Part shown: positions 11,718-23,905 of the stretch, piece by piece
Position numbering within the stretch: the stretch's first letter is position 1
Layout: the number at the start of each line of letters is the position of its first letter
Source of the DNA: Trachythela sp. YZ-2020
Lineage: Eukaryota > Cnidaria > Anthozoa > Malacalcyonacea > Clavulariidae
Direction of reading: 5' to 3'
DNA: 64,000 nt
Assembly: GCA_016169945.1 (NCBI GenBank)
Contig: JADLSH010000011.1
Location: 186,001 to 250,000, forward strand
Notes under the pieces: generated by a model
Database searches by the model: none
The model's input: only the letters and a program-made list of their open reading frames with translations
What the model was told of the DNA's origin: nothing
Made by a program: the position numbers and the translations under genes

Positions 11718-13488
11718 CGTAGCCAATCAAATTACAGCATTTGCAATAGTATAGTAGTATGATTCTACTAATTCCCATTAGTTCTCTAATGCGTTGAAAT
11801 AATGTCTTTCCCAATGGCTTAGTCAATAAATCTGCTAACATTTCTTCAGTAGGACAATAGTCAAGAATAACTTCCTTATTTGCTACTTTGTCAAGAATAA
11901 AATATGTTTGTTCTGGGACGATACTTCGGATTCTTTGATAAGGCAATAGGTCCTTAATTACTCTCTTTGATCATCGTTGGCTTGTTTTGAACCAAACCGA
12001 TATCTTCGAGTAACGCACGTAGCCAAACTGCTTCTCGACATGCTAAAGATGCAGCCAGTAGCGAAGCCAGCCTGACAATTTGGTCATGCTATGCAAATTT
12101 TAAATCATTATCATTATTCATTTCTTTAGAAATTGATTGTTTTCACAGTTTATGAACACGGAAATATTTGCATTGCATGACCAAATTGTCAGGCTGGCTT
12201 CGCCACTGGATGCAGCAACGTACTCTGCTTCAGCAGAAGAAAGTGCGACAACACGTTGTTTCTTACTAGCCCAACTCATCATTCCTCCGCACAGTGTAAA
12301 CAAATAACCTGATTGTGATCTCCGTCCATTTGGATTACTTCCCCAATCTGCAGCATCTACATAACCATTTAACTATATTTCTGTTTCTTTACTTCCATCG
12401 AATGTAATTCCGCAATCAATTGTTCCTTTGATGTATCGTAAAATACGTTTAGCCGCTGTGCAGTGTTCGACTCCTGGGTTTGAACAAAATTGATTAACCA
12501 ATCCTAACGCTTGAGCAAGATCGGGTCTAGTGCCAGTTACTGCATATGTTAATCCACCGATTAACGCTTGACCTACTTTGTTTTCTCGACAGGTTCTCCT
12601 TCATCAGGTAGTAATTTAGTACCTTGATCAACTGGCGTTGCAGCTAGTTTGCATTCTTCCATTCCGAACTTATTTAACAGGTTCGTGAGATATTGAGCTT
12701 GATGCAGTCTCGTGCGTTTCTTATTTCTATCACGTTCGACTTGAATTCCAAGGCAATAATTAGAAACGCTTTTTCAATGTTTCTTTCTCTTTATGTAGCA
12801 TTCTCTTACTGTTGCTAGCTGGTATCAAATCATCGACATATAAGGCTATGAGCGTAATGTCATCTCCCTCTCACTTTATGTACAGACAAGGGTCCGAGCT
12901 TGATTGTACATAACCAGAGTCCTTTAAGAATTGATCGATTGTGTTATACCAACATATTGACAATGCTTCAGACAATAGATATTCTTGTTTAATTTGCAGA
13001 CTAACTCTTCCTTTCCTTCTTTCACATATCCTTCTGGTTGAGCCATGTATATTTCTTCTTCCAATTCACCATTCAGGAACGCTGTAGAAACGTCCATTTG
13101 GTGTAATTCTAAATCTAACTGGTTAGCAATTGCCAGTAGTGAACGAATTGAAGTATACTTTGCTGCAGGTGAAAAGGTTTCTTCGTAATCTAAACCAGGC
13201 TCTTGTGAGAATCCTTTCGTAACCAAACGAGCTTTGTGGCGTTCTACCGATCCATCCGCGTTGTACTTTACTTTAAATACCCATCGACAATCAATAGCTT
13301 TACGACCTTCAGGTAGATCTACTAATGTTCACGTATTGTTCTTAATATGAGCCGAGTGTTCATTGTCCAGGGCGTGTTTCCACTGTTCTTCATCTGGACC
13401 ATTTAAAGCTTCCTTTACGGTTGTAGGCTCTTCAGAACTGAACTCGCCATTAATACATGCAACATTATTTTGCCAAAGAAGATAAATT
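11718..13488 (-). mobile_element. Ty1/Copia-type LTR retrotransposon, decayed pol remnant
   Basis: Read on the minus strand, the fragments appear in Copia order. Near 13226 a reverse transcriptase block contains GFSQEPGLDYEETFSP and MDVSTAFLNGELEEEIYMAQ. Near 12850 the catalytic ALYVDDLIPAS follows a TGA stop. Near 12660-12690 is HQAQYLTNLLNKFG. RNase H begins near 12300 with GGMMSWASKKQRVVALSSAE followed by AEYVAAS, and the terminal TEEMLADLLTKPLGKTLFQR ends near 11800. Stops and frameshifts interrupt the frame. Integrase, gag and LTRs are absent: the upstream side is cut by a LINE tail at 13494 and the RNase H is split by a hAT MITE at 12056-12208. It is a dead copy. Confidence 0.92.
12056..12208. 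mobile_element. hAT MITE inside Copia RNase H
   Basis: A 153-bp element whose ends are inverted repeats starting CAGTAGCGAAGCCAGCCTGA (left) and, read inward from the right, CAGTGGCGAAGCCAGCCTGA, both leading to TTGGTCATGC. It is flanked by an exact 8-bp direct repeat GATGCAGC at 12048-12055 and 12209-12216, the hAT signature. The same CAGTGGCG..AGC start and TTGGTCATGC motif occur in the larger element at 60405-63054, so both probably belong to one family. It interrupts the codons for the RNase H AEYVAAS region and is therefore younger than the Copia copy. Confidence 0.92.
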
Positions 13489-13493
13489 AATTA

Positions 13494-14120
13494 TCAAGAA
13501 TTATTACCACTATTTGTCACTAGAGCCCTTTTGAAAGTTGACAATGAACCCAAATTTTTTATGTTAGGTAATAAATCATTCCAAGCTACAGCTCCTCTGT
13601 ACGAGAATGATTTTTTACAAAAGTTGGTATTTGGCCAAGTTAAATTCAGCCTGCCTAGTTTCATGATTATGAAGTGTACTGGTTTTCGTGAATAAATCAA
13701 TTAGGTAATCAGGCACCATATTATTATTTACCTGATACATAGTAGTACGTAATTGGTTATTTCTTCTGAGACTTAGATTAGGTAAATCTAATTCTTTAAG
13801 TATATCAGCTGACCTAAATTCATACCCACGCTTTGTAATAATACGAGCTGCTCTATTTTGTAAACGTTGCAAGTGGTTTTGAAGGGTAATTCCAAGACAA
13901 CCCCATACTTACGAGCAGTAGTCAAAGTGTGGTTGAATTAAGGTTTTGTAAACTGTTACTAAAGTCCTTACATCCACCAGATCTCTTAATCGCCTAAGGA
14001 CGTAAAGACCCTTGTTTACTTTCTTAGTAATTTGATCTGTTTGAGAATGCCAGGTTAAGGTCTCATCTACCATCATACCCAGTGATTTAGTAACGGTTAC
14101 ATATGAGCAAAGAGGCCTTA
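13494..14120 (-). mobile_element. LINE 3' remnant (C-terminal part of the RT protein)
   Basis: On the minus strand the frames read SLGMMVDETLTWHSQTDQI, then a VYKTLIQPHFDYCS segment followed by a TAA stop and VWG, then LQRLQNRAARIITKRGYEF, and finally SYRGAVAWNDLLP near the end. This is the conserved C-terminal region after the RT palm in Jockey/CR1/L2-like non-LTR retrotransposons. The copy is 5'-truncated, has an in-frame stop and a frameshift, and abuts the Copia remnant. Confidence 0.88.
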
Positions 14121-14166
14121 AATTATAGACTTCGATTTATAAATTTTGTATTTTCGTATTTTTATG

Positions 14167-15243
14167 GCTATCTGTAAAACAAGGAACGGGAATCAAGGAA
14201 CGGAACGAAGAAAGAAATTGAGGAACTGTAAAAGTCGGAATCTGTAAAACCCGGAATTGTAAAACAAGGAATCTATAAGACCAGGAATAGTAAAACAAGG
14301 AATCTGTAAAACCCGAAATTGTAAAAGCCGGTTACGTTTTTCTCATGTAATCGCGCGCAGTATTTTATTGGGTTTTATCGTAAAGCCGGGCTGAAATTTC
14401 ACCTTCATGTAATCAGCCCCTTAGTCTTTTATGATGTCTTAGCATCTACGCACCTGACGGTACTCCATTCAATTAGATACCGCATCAACGAAGCATAACC
14501 CGAACGGAAATATGCAAGAAAACAGGACACTACATAATTCGTAGCGGCAACAAGCCGATAATGTCATATAGGGAAATATAGTATTCATTCGTGCGCATTT
14601 CGCCCCTCCGCAACGAATGCGTATATGTTTTTTAAGTCGTAATCTTGTATCAAAATGGCTAACATAAAGCCGGAAAATCGGAATTATTTTTATTGCCGCA
14701 AATGTTTTCTTTACTTATAAATAACATTTTGGAACGCTAGTTACGCTACCGTCTACTTTAAAGATACAAGTACACATACGCACACACATGAGTCTACTTT
14801 GATTCTATTACATTCAAACCCAGAAGCAGTGCGAGTACCTATTTCACAAAAATCTTTAAATCTGCAAATCTCTATTGCAGGCATAGAGTTTCCAAATTTC
14901 GGGTATTCCAGGCTTGTGAGGTAAGATACAGTAATATATATATTTTATTATATACCAGTATATTTGATTTTGCGCAAATTCCGTGTTTTACAGATTCCTG
15001 CTTTTACAGTTCCGAGTTTTACAGATTCCGGCTTTTACAGTTCCGGGTTTTACAGACACCGGCTTTTACAATTCCTTGTTTTACAGATTCCGGCTTTTAC
15101 CTCGCGCGCCGCTTCGCGGCGCGCTCGATCTCGTCGCTTCGCGACTCGGACTCTAGAGAGACGGACTTGATCCAAGTCTAAGTCCCTCGATTACTTTCCT
15201 CGTTCCCTTCCTCGATTCCCCGTTCCTTGTTTTACAGATAGCC
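14167..15243. mobile_element. TIR element with reiterated subterminal motifs
   Basis: The ends are exact inverted repeats GGCTATCTGTAAAACAAGGA (left; right end reads TCCTTGTTTTACAGATAGCC). Inward, both sides carry many degenerate copies of GGAATCTGTAAAAC or its complement (14175-14330 and 14985-15100). Dense subterminal motifs of this kind serve as transposase binding sites in hAT and related DNA transposons. No transposase is present. A GC-rich palindromic patch GCGCGCCGCTTCGCGGCGCG lies at about 15105-15125. No clear target duplication was seen. A related single end occurs at 24908. Confidence 0.8.
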
Positions 15244-15261
15244 GCGGTCGATGATTAGTCC

Positions 15262-16953
15262 AATAGTCTAGGACCTGTATATGAGTTTGTATGCATTTCA
15301 TTTAGGACAGATAAACTCAACTGTTTTAGGGTAAAATGACCATGACGGACAACATGGCATATGTGCCAAAACCCGAATTCGGGACGAAATGCCCTAAAAT
15401 GACCACACCCAGAAACAGCACTGCCGACAAAGCTCTATCTCCTAAACCATCAAAGCGACAGACTTTCTGAAGTGCTTATAGTGTTTAGAATAGTTACTTT
15501 TAGGGGTGGTAATAAGAGAGTGAAATGTGTCTAGGTCTAATATTTGACAAGTTATACTTGAACATAACAATAGTTGACTAAAGAATAATCCAACCAAGTT
15601 TCGTCAGGTTTTGAAGTAGTGTGGTGTACTCATCATCGATATTGTAGAAGTGATGTTTTGCTCAATTATCGCGCAAGTGCAATGTCTCGCCGCTTCTCTT
15701 CTCGATTTATCACACCTTTTCGTCTTCAAATGTATTTAGATTACAGTATCAAAAATACTCGATTGTACAAAGGTTCCAATCAGAAAATTAAACACAGAGC
15801 TTCCAAACCGTTTGAGTTTACTACCCCAAACGTTTAATAAACATGAATAACAGAGGGGTGAATATTCTCACGAATAGTTGAAACTATAGTTGGATTTGAT
15901 AAACTGTTTTGTAATTTCCTGCGTAATATTGTATTTTCTTTTTTCTTAAGCTAAACAGAAGCCAGAAACTTACAAAATCTTTTTGAACCAAAATATATTT
16001 CAAAGGTTTCTATGCCTCAAATTATAGTTTCAACTATTAGTGAGAATATTTCACACCTCCCCTGTCATCTAGCCCACCCGGTGTTTTCATGAAGATTGCG
16101 CATGATTTTGGTTTGGGGTAGTAAAGTCAAACGGTTTGGAAGCTCTGTGTTTAATTTTTCGTTTGGAACCTTTGTTCAATCGATTATTTTTGGATACTGT
16201 AATCTAAACATATTTGAAGACGAAAAAGTGTGATAAATCGAGAAGAGAAGCGGCGAGACATTGCACTGGCGCGATAATTGAGCAAAACATCACTTGTACA
16301 ATATCGAAGATAAAGTACACTGCACTACTTCAAAACCTGACGAACTTGGTTGGATTATTCTTTAGTTAACTATCGTTATGTTCAAATATAACTTGTGGAT
16401 CATATGTGCAGACCTCTGTGACAAATATAATGGCAAAATATGGCTGAAATCGTGTTGTGACGGGGGGTAAGTGAAATACTGTATTATATCTCAACAAAAC
16501 AGTATCAACTCTCATGAAATCTATTCGTATTATATTGAAACAAGTATAGTTTTTCATCCTATGACCAAAAGATTTATGAAATAAGAAAATATAGCCTTTC
16601 TAAAGTGTATGAAGTGATGTGATGCATAATTAGCAGTTGACCTGGGATGGTTTATGGTCATTTTCTTGTAAAATATTATAGACCTAGACACATTTCACTC
16701 TCTTATGACCACCCTTAAAAGTAACCATTCTAAACACTATAAGCACTTCAGAAAGTCTGTAGCTTTGATGGTTTAGGAGAAGAGCTTTGCCGGCGGTGCT
16801 GTTTCTGGGTGTGGTCATTTTCGGGCATTTCATCCCGGATTCGGATTTTGGCACATATGCCATGTTATCCGTCATGGTCATTTCACCCTAAAACAGTTGA
16901 GTTTATCTGTCCTAAATGAAATGCATACAAACTCATATACAGGTCCTAGACTA
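15262..16953. mobile_element. Large foldback element with arms over 500 bp
   Basis: The sequence from 15262 (TAGTCTAGGACCTGTATATG) to about 15900 is repeated in inverse orientation from 16953 back to about 16010, with roughly 90% identity by eye. Pairs include AAAGTCTGTCG/TTTCTGAAGTGCTTATAGTG and the inner GAATATTCTCACGAATAGTT with AACTATTAGTGAGAATATT. The right arm has an extra segment of about 290 bp (16390-16680). No transposase is recognisable. The transcript would form a very long hairpin. Confidence 0.88.
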
Positions 16954-17095
16954 TAACAACAAATTCAACTTGACTAGTTCAAACCATACTCGTTAAATAT
17001 GCTCAGCTGCAGAACTCTTGGTCTTGGAAATCTTCTTGTCGTTGGCAAAAACATCTTTAGTCTTTGGATTTTTGAGCGAGAAGCGAAGGTGTTTC

Positions 17096-17171
17096 TCCTC
17101 GACGGTCGCACAGTGAATGATCTATGTTAATCGGATTCTCACTTAAATACGTGGGATACCGCTGAGAATAA
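17096..17171 (-). repeat. Dispersed repeat, inverted partner of 9231-9310
   Basis: Reverse-complement match to 9231-9310 including GGTCGCACAGTGAATGATC and CTCACTTAAATACGTGG. Confidence 0.85.
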
Positions 17172-17223
17172 TGTAAGAAACTAAAGGTATGTTATTAATC
17201 CAGATGTACAGCCTACTCTATTA

Positions 17224-18201
17224 CCCTATTCCCCCGCATATAGGCGCCCCGCAAATATAGGCGCATGCGCTTATATCCGAATATATCCCGTCAACATTTG
17301 CGGGTTAATTACATACACGAACAGAATGATTAATTTTTATTATAAATTGTATTTATATATATAATTATAATATAACATTTATAGTACGCGCGTGCTGATT
17401 GGTCGAGAAGCGTGTTTCTATAACTGTATAGAAACACGGAAATTTTCCCGCCAAAATTTAAAATCATAAAAAAAAATTTAATGCGAATTATAAAACTTTG
17501 AATAATATTTAAAAACAATTTTAATGCTTTTACACATTTTTGACTGTTAATTTTCAAACAGAGTTGTTTTCTTGCAGCGAAATTGACGACCATAGGTCAG
17601 CATGCGTACGTAATGAGAATTTGTAAATTAATCGAGTTTAAAAAATGTCTTTTGAGTTATATTACAAAATAAATAGAAAACATTTTTTCCTGTGTTTCTA
17701 TACACTTATAGAAACACTTGTGGGAGTTTGGGAGAACTCGAAATAACGTGGAAAAACTCGCCCTACGGGCTCGTTTTCCCACTGATTATTTCTCGTTCTC
17801 CCAAACTCCCACGCGTGTTTCTATAAGTGTATAGAAACACGGAAAATGTTTTCTATTTAATTAGTGATAAAATTTATTGTTTTTTGCTTAAATATACCAA
17901 CTTTGCACTTGTTACCGTTTATACGTTGTTAAATTGGAAAGTTTTTAAAAAATATTAAATTTGCATTTACCGTTTATACCATGGTTTATACAAACGTTGT
18001 TTTTTCCGCTATTAAAAAGGATTCGCCAATTTTCGTACCCAGACCCCATGCGCGTAGGTTAGGGGACAAAAATAGGGTGCGTCTGTAAGTTAATTTTTAT
18101 AGGCGCATGCGCCTATAACCCGTCAATTTTTACTCCAAATTTTTCCAAAAATCGCATAAGATCCTCATATAGGCGCTGCGCCTATATGCGGGGGAATAGG
18201 G
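17224..18201. mobile_element. TIR element of about 1 kb with nested hairpins
   Basis: Terminal inverted repeats: CCCTATTCCCCCGCATATAG on the left, and CTATATGCGGGGGAATAGGG on the right. Subterminal GGCGCATGCGCCTATA motifs recur on both sides. The centre contains GTGTTTCTATA.A.TGTATAGAAACAC-type palindromes four times, including a foldback at about 17690-17842 whose arms carry GTTTGGGAGAACTCGA and its inverse. No coding region was seen. Target duplication is not evident. Confidence 0.85.
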
Positions 18202-18986
18202 CAAGTGAGATTTGTATACATGCCATTCATATGCAAATCGATATGCAATGATGTCTTTTGTATTCACCGTATTCATCAGCTGTTAAAAAATTTTTGTGTC
18301 TGCAGTATATGAAAATACTAGCCGGATAATCTCGTGCTATTTCGCGCTATTTAGGCCATTCATGACTATTGTCGTGATTTACCAACAAAAATCTTAAAAG
18401 TTCGTCGGGTAAATTCGATTTATTTGCTATTATTTGTTCGTTCGCATTGGTTTTAGCGAGAAATGTATTTTCATTTTACGACTCATTGAACTCATTAAGT
18501 AAACACATGTAAAGTTAACTGAAGACTGAATAATAACAATACGATATTTTATCATTGTATTGCCCTACATAAATACAATTATCCCTTTAAAGTTGAAATA
18601 TAAGTAGACAGAAACCATATAATGTTTTTCTTTGAATTCCATGCGCACTTTCCCCCCCTCAGACTCAGCTTATCATCAGAAATCATATAAAGGTTTTAAT
18701 AAGTCACTAAAAAGCCACACTGATATTCTAACTTAAACTGACTTTATCATATTATGCTAATTATTTAACATTTTAACACTGGCAAAAAACATCTATATTG
18801 AATGGGTTCTAAGTATCAATTGTTAGGGGCCACTCACTAAAACAGTATTTTGAGGGTACTTTGCAGTAGAATAAAATTGTCACGTTCGTTACCAAACGCT
18901 ACATTTCGCCGACGAAATGCGAATTTTTCCCCCATGCGGGGGCTAAAGATCCCCGACTAGGGGCTGTAGCTCCTGCCCCCTAGCAC
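18202..18986. other. No gene recognised
   Basis: AT-rich sequence without supported features. GC content rises after 18890, approaching the MITE. Confidence 0.4.
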
Positions 18987-19204
18987 TAGCCTGCGTGGCA
19001 GGCGTTCTATTGTGGGGGAGGTAGTTTTGTTTAGAGCGCGGGCTTTTTTTTTGAGAGCGCGCGCCAGGTGAGAAGTTAGGGGGGGAGGAGAAAAAGCGAA
19101 GGGAGAGGCGAAATACTTCTCACCTGGCGCGCGCTCTCAAAAAAAAAGCGCGCGCTCTAAACAAAACTCCCTCCCCCACAATAGAACGCCTGCCACGCAG
19201 GCTA
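18987..19204. mobile_element. Mutator-like foldback MITE, copy 1
   Basis: A 218-bp near-perfect palindrome starting TAGCCTGCGTGGCAGGCGTT and ending with its inverse, flanked by an exact 9-bp duplication CCCTAGCAC (18978-18986 and 19205-19213). A 9-bp target duplication is characteristic of Mutator-like elements. The arms contain TGTGGGGGAGG and alternating GAGAGCGCGCGC. A second copy is at 28545-28712. Confidence 0.93.
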
Positions 19205-20228
19205 CCCTAGCACCACCCCTGCACTGAAATAATGGATATTATATACAATGTACGGTATCATAATACGTCAATTCTTGGTTAGTGATTTCTGAAGTATATG
19301 CCATCCTAGTGGTCTGGCTAAAAGGCAATTTGGGTTTACAAATATAGTAAAAATAAAGTTATGTTGTGTCAATTAATAGCAACAAGGGCATCAATTTGCA
19401 TGTCGTTGTAAATATAGCACAATTGGAGGTACTGGGTATATTTATTGTATCTCAGTATCTCGCAAAGCATACTGCTTTCCCAGATGACTGTATAAATAAG
19501 TGCGAATATCTCAATAATAGCACATAATACCAATACTTTATATATTGTGTAGGTAGTCACACGCGACTTGTACTGTTGTAGCACACGGGGGCTCTAGTGT
19601 GCTCGAGTGCTGTACATATAGCTTGGTGAAGTCCGTTTACAGGATCGAAAATATATAGACACTTCGTTTGAATATTAAAAGGGAATCAAAGGCGACATGA
19701 TATACTTGAAACTCGAGTTGAAATTTTTGGCATTCAAAGTGACATTGCGCATTGCGCTTCATAGACAAGTCACAACATAAAATTGAGTTAAGGAGTAAGT
19801 AAAGGTTTGTAAAATGTACTTGTTCAAGGTTTATCCTAAGTTATCCTGAGGTTATCCCCTTGATATATTATTGTCTATCCAAATAAAACACAGGTGATCC
19901 TCATTGATATATGGTAATATTACTTAGTATCCTAATAAAACACTGCATACACGTTCGTGTTTACACATTTATCCCTATATGCACACCAAAAAATTTCAAT
20001 TTTGTGACGTCCAAACGACAAAAACAGAAACACCGGCATTTTAAACCTACGGCTTGGCATTCTGCCAGCCGTAGTAATAGGAAATAAAGGGTACATCGCT
20101 GAACGTGATATATTTAATTCTACGCCGCGGCCGACGCTGGATCCCCACTGAAAGTTGAAGATCTCCATAAACAGTACCTTGCAGGCAATGGTGATATATA
20201 ATCGCTTATATACTATACGGCTAGCAAT
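19205..20228. other. No gene recognised
   Basis: No supported coding exon. The minus-strand frame at 19932-20168 has no recognisable homology. Confidence 0.4.
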
Positions 20229-20384
20229 AGACCTTATGCATTATGACGTTTCTTTTTGTGCGTGACCACAACTACCAGAATGCTTTTCCAGTATTTGCTA
20301 TCTTTTTCTATTAATATCCTCGCGAAGCATTCTGGTAGTTGTAGTCACGCACCGCAAAGAAACATCGTAATGCATATGGTCTAT
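20229..20384. repeat. Foldback MITE within duplication copy A
   Basis: The arms GCGTGACCACAACTACCAGA and TCTGGTAGTTGTAGTCACGC face each other, with outer GCATTATGACGTTTCTTT / AAAGAAACATCGTAATGC pairing. The loop is about 35 bp. The homologous foldback in copy B is at about 25133-25292. Confidence 0.85.
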
Positions 20385-20733
20385 TAGCCGTGTTTATGAA
20401 ATCCTGAATTTTATAAATACTGCATTAAATATACGTATTCAATGTGATTTGGCTTTGCACGGTCAAGTGTGGTTCTGTCATTATATTTATGCCATGCTTA
20501 ATATTATTTTATACAATATATGTGTACATGTAAACGAAATGAGCTAACCCACAACGATATAGAGCTAAATTACTATCGCTGATGTCTCTTTGATGTCTCT
20601 GCGGTGTATGAATGCAATAATTTGCATGAATTATGCACGGTTCCGGTTTCAAGTTCCAGGTTCCGGTTCCCTGTGCCACTGTATCGTTTTATCGTTGTAT
20701 CGCTTTTTAGTAGTGGTCGGTTTTAAGGAACTA

Positions 20734-22673
20734 CAGTAAATAATACTAGTAAAGTAACATCAAGTAGATTCAACCTTCCTTGGTTTGATAGATCACACCG
20801 AAGGATGAAAAGGAAAAACTTGATACTTAACAGACAATATCCAAGAGAATCCTAAATCTTTCTGGTCATTTATAAAGAAATCTAGAAGTGATGGTGCTGT
20901 TGGAACCCCTGATCTTAAAATCGGTGGGAAACTAACTAGCGACCCTACTGCTAAGGTCAATGGGCTAAATCAACAGTTCTGTAATGTTTTTACAAATGAA
21001 GACGTATCTTCCTTACCTACCCTTGCAAAGAAAATTCCTAGCTCGGCTAGTCCAATTAGTTCCATCAAGATCTGTCCCCAAGGTGTGGTGAAGCAATTAT
21101 TACAACTTAAATGTGATAAAGCGCCGGGATCTGACAACATCCCCCCTGGATTCTCAAAGTGCTATCCAATAAGTTAGCCCTATTGTTGACAGATCTGTTT
21201 CAGTCCCCCCTTGGAGTCTTCAAAAGTGGGAAAAAAGAGGAATGTGAAAACTACCGACCAATTTCGTTGACTTCTGTAGTATGTAAAGTGTTGGAACATA
21301 TTGTCCACAGTCACATGATGAAATACCTAGAAACCAACAATATTTTAGTTGATATACAACATGGTTTTCGTCAGAAACGTTCCACTGAAACACAATTACT
21401 AACTACTGCTCAAGATATTCTAAATGCTCTAAATGATGGTAAAAGTACGCACTTGGCAATCCTGGACTTCTCTAAGGCGTTCGACAAAGTTCCACACGAG
21501 AGATTATTACTGAAACTGAATTCTTACGGCATCGAAGGCTCACTAAACTGCTGGATGAGAGATTTATTAACTAGCCGTTCCCAGACCACCTTGTGTGACG
21601 GCGCATCATCAAGTACACAGCCAGTGAGATCAGGAGTTCCACAAGGGACCGTATTATGTCCCTTACTCTTCCTCCTATATGTCAATGACCTTACAGATCA
21701 ATTGAAATGTCAAGCAAGATTATATGCTGATGATTGCCTTCTTTATATACCTATTTCAAGCTTTCCAGACATGTATAAATTGCAGCAAGACTTATCGACA
21801 TTGGAAAAATGGCAGCATACTTGGCAGATGGAGTTTAACCCCAAAAAGTGTTTCATAATGTGTATTTCAACTCAGCGTCATCCTCCTCGTATGCAATATA
21901 CGTTTTGCAATAAGACTCTAAATTACGTCGATACCCACCCTTATCTAGGAGTGACAATGGACAGCAAATTAAGACGGAATCAACACATTCACAACATTGC
22001 ATCCAAGGCTTCGCAAATCCTAGGTTTGATTAAACGAAATTTTTGGTTCTGTGGCGAAGAGGTTAAAGGCACTCTGTACAAGGCATTGGTCCGACCCAAG
22101 TTGGAATATGCATCTTCTGTATGGGACCCACATTACGCGTGTGATATTGACAAATTGGAGAAAGTGCAGAGATCCGCTGCTCGCTTTTGTAAAGGAGACT
22201 ATATAGACGGACTGCAAGTGTTACTTCCATGATAAAGGACCTTGATGGGGAAACCCTGGCTTACCGTCGACAAGTAAACCGCTTAGCAAATTTGTATAAG
22301 ATATCACATAATCAAATCGAGATGGATACGGGAAACTTTATTAAATTTGCGTCTGAGCAACGCACCCGTGGAACCCATAACTTCAAATATGTTATAGAAC
22401 ATTCGAACAAGGACTCCCACAAGTTCTCGTTTTTTCCTAGAACAATTAGAGAATGGAACAAGCTTCCAAAAGATTTAGTTAATGCTTGCTCGATACCTAT
22501 TTTTAAGGCGAAGCTAAGACAATACTTACAGGATTAAACTTTTAAGTTATTTGTAAATTGGTTTTTATCTTTTCAAATTTTTTATTGTTGGAAATTATTC
22601 CTAACTTATTATCTTTATATTTTATGTTGGCGTGATAACGGTACATTGACATTGTATATAGTTCTTTGCCGTG
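20734..22673 (+). mobile_element. 5'-truncated LINE with an empty site in the paralogous copy
   Basis: The element sits exactly where copy B (25613-25632) reads GGAACTATATAATGCACAGG without interruption. Here GGAACTA (ending 20733) and TAGATAATGCAC (from 22674) flank the insertion, so both boundaries are known to within a few bases. It lacks the endonuclease and starts shortly before the RT domain. The tail after the stop at 22537 has no long poly(A). Confidence 0.93.
20760..22537 (+). pseudogene. LINE reverse transcriptase, frameshifted
   Basis: The upstream remnant frame (20850-21150) reads SFWSFIKKSRSDGAVGTPDL and DKAPGSDNIPP, the linker that normally precedes RT. The main frame 21159-22232 carries ENYRPISLTSVVCKVLEHI, QHGFRQKRSTETQLL, AILDFSKAFDKVPHERLL, SGVPQGTVLCPLLFLLYVND and the catalytic ARLYADDCLLY. 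A frameshift near 22229 moves the C-terminal region into another frame that ends EWNKLPKDLVNA and stops at 22537. The conserved order and YADD identify a CR1/Jockey-like non-LTR RT acting in target-primed reverse transcription. The copy is dead: 5'-truncated and shifted at least twice. Confidence 0.93.
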
Positions 22674-23905
22674 TAGATAATGCACAAGGGTGTTGAAAGA
22701 GCATAAGAGTAGATTACTCTGCACGTTACTACCCTATGAAGGTTTGCATGGCCAGCATGAGGATAAATAGAATTAGAAAGAAACGCAATTGTCGAGCGTT
22801 TTACATGCTTTGTGAGTTTCTCTTTAACATTTGTCATGAAAATAGTCAATTGTGAACGCAGAGTACACATTTTTGAGAATTTATACCCGAATTAGAAATT
22901 TCCCAAATAAGTCTGGTTGATGAAACGCTAGCATGTGTCATACGACTTTATTCTGAATTCTGGCGCCACAAAGTCTCGTAACAAACATGAACTGACGGCT
23001 GCCTGTCGGGGTCTTTCAGCAATTGCGCATAAAAATCGCAAAGCCAGCAAAATCCCATGGTGCGTAAATACATTATCCTGCCATGCATGGGAACAATATT
23101 GAAGGTCAATGTTGCAAGATGTGTTGCACTTTTAACCACGCTTTTTCTCTAAAATTGCCATGGTCGTGACAAGCCGGATAAATAAAATATTTGCTTGCTA
23201 TTAATAACCCACCTCCTCCCATGCATGTTTGCATATATATAATATGTTGTTAATTGACTATTTTCGTAGGTATTAAATGGCGTAATTTTGCCCTAACCTT
23301 TACTGGGCAAAACTGTTTTAGAACATTTTAATTCTATATATAATATGAATTCTATTTTTGAAAGTTAAAAATTAATAAAGCGACTGGGGGGGATTGTTAC
23401 CACAGCCAGATTATCCCAACAACCTGTTGAATGTTTTGATGTGTGTTTGTTACTAATTTTGCCCAGTAAACAGAGCGCAGGAAATGCGCACTCTTTTGTA
23501 ATCGCACGAGCGCAGGAAGTGCTGTCTCTTGTAATCGCACGTTCAGAGGGAAGGCATAAACTAAGGCTTTTAAGACTTAAGGAGGTATTAAAATACCTCC
23601 CACAGCACTGTTTTAAAGAGAGAAATATCTATATAGGCTAAATTCAGAAATTCTTCAGTTGACAGTTACTGCTTTAAAAGGATGCCGAACACTGTTTACA
23701 ATTATAATAATATACTCCATAATATATATACATTATTGAAAACTCATAATATTACACTATGTACATTAGGCTGATAGCGACAGTTTTTTTACTTCGGGAC
23801 ATTGGTATTAATTTTGTTCGAACATTGCCATTCGGTGTTATACCTGTAGCTTGAGAATATGTTGCCTAGCCTGAAGGAAATTATGTTTATTCAACTTGAA
23901 TAAAC

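Larger units (their letters stand above)
20229..23905 (+). repeat. Local segmental duplication, copy A
   Basis: Matches 25131-27635 in the same orientation in blocks: 20229-20733 with 25131-25620, 22674-23175 with 25621-26170, 23590-23712 with 26170-26290, and 23735-23905 with 27460-27635. Copy A additionally contains a LINE (20734-22673) and about 420 bp at 23175-23590. Divergence and indels show an old event. Confidence 0.9.

Noticed and set aside
15619..15837. 72-codon plus-strand frame
   Set aside because: It is confined to one arm of the large foldback, and the other arm does not preserve it.
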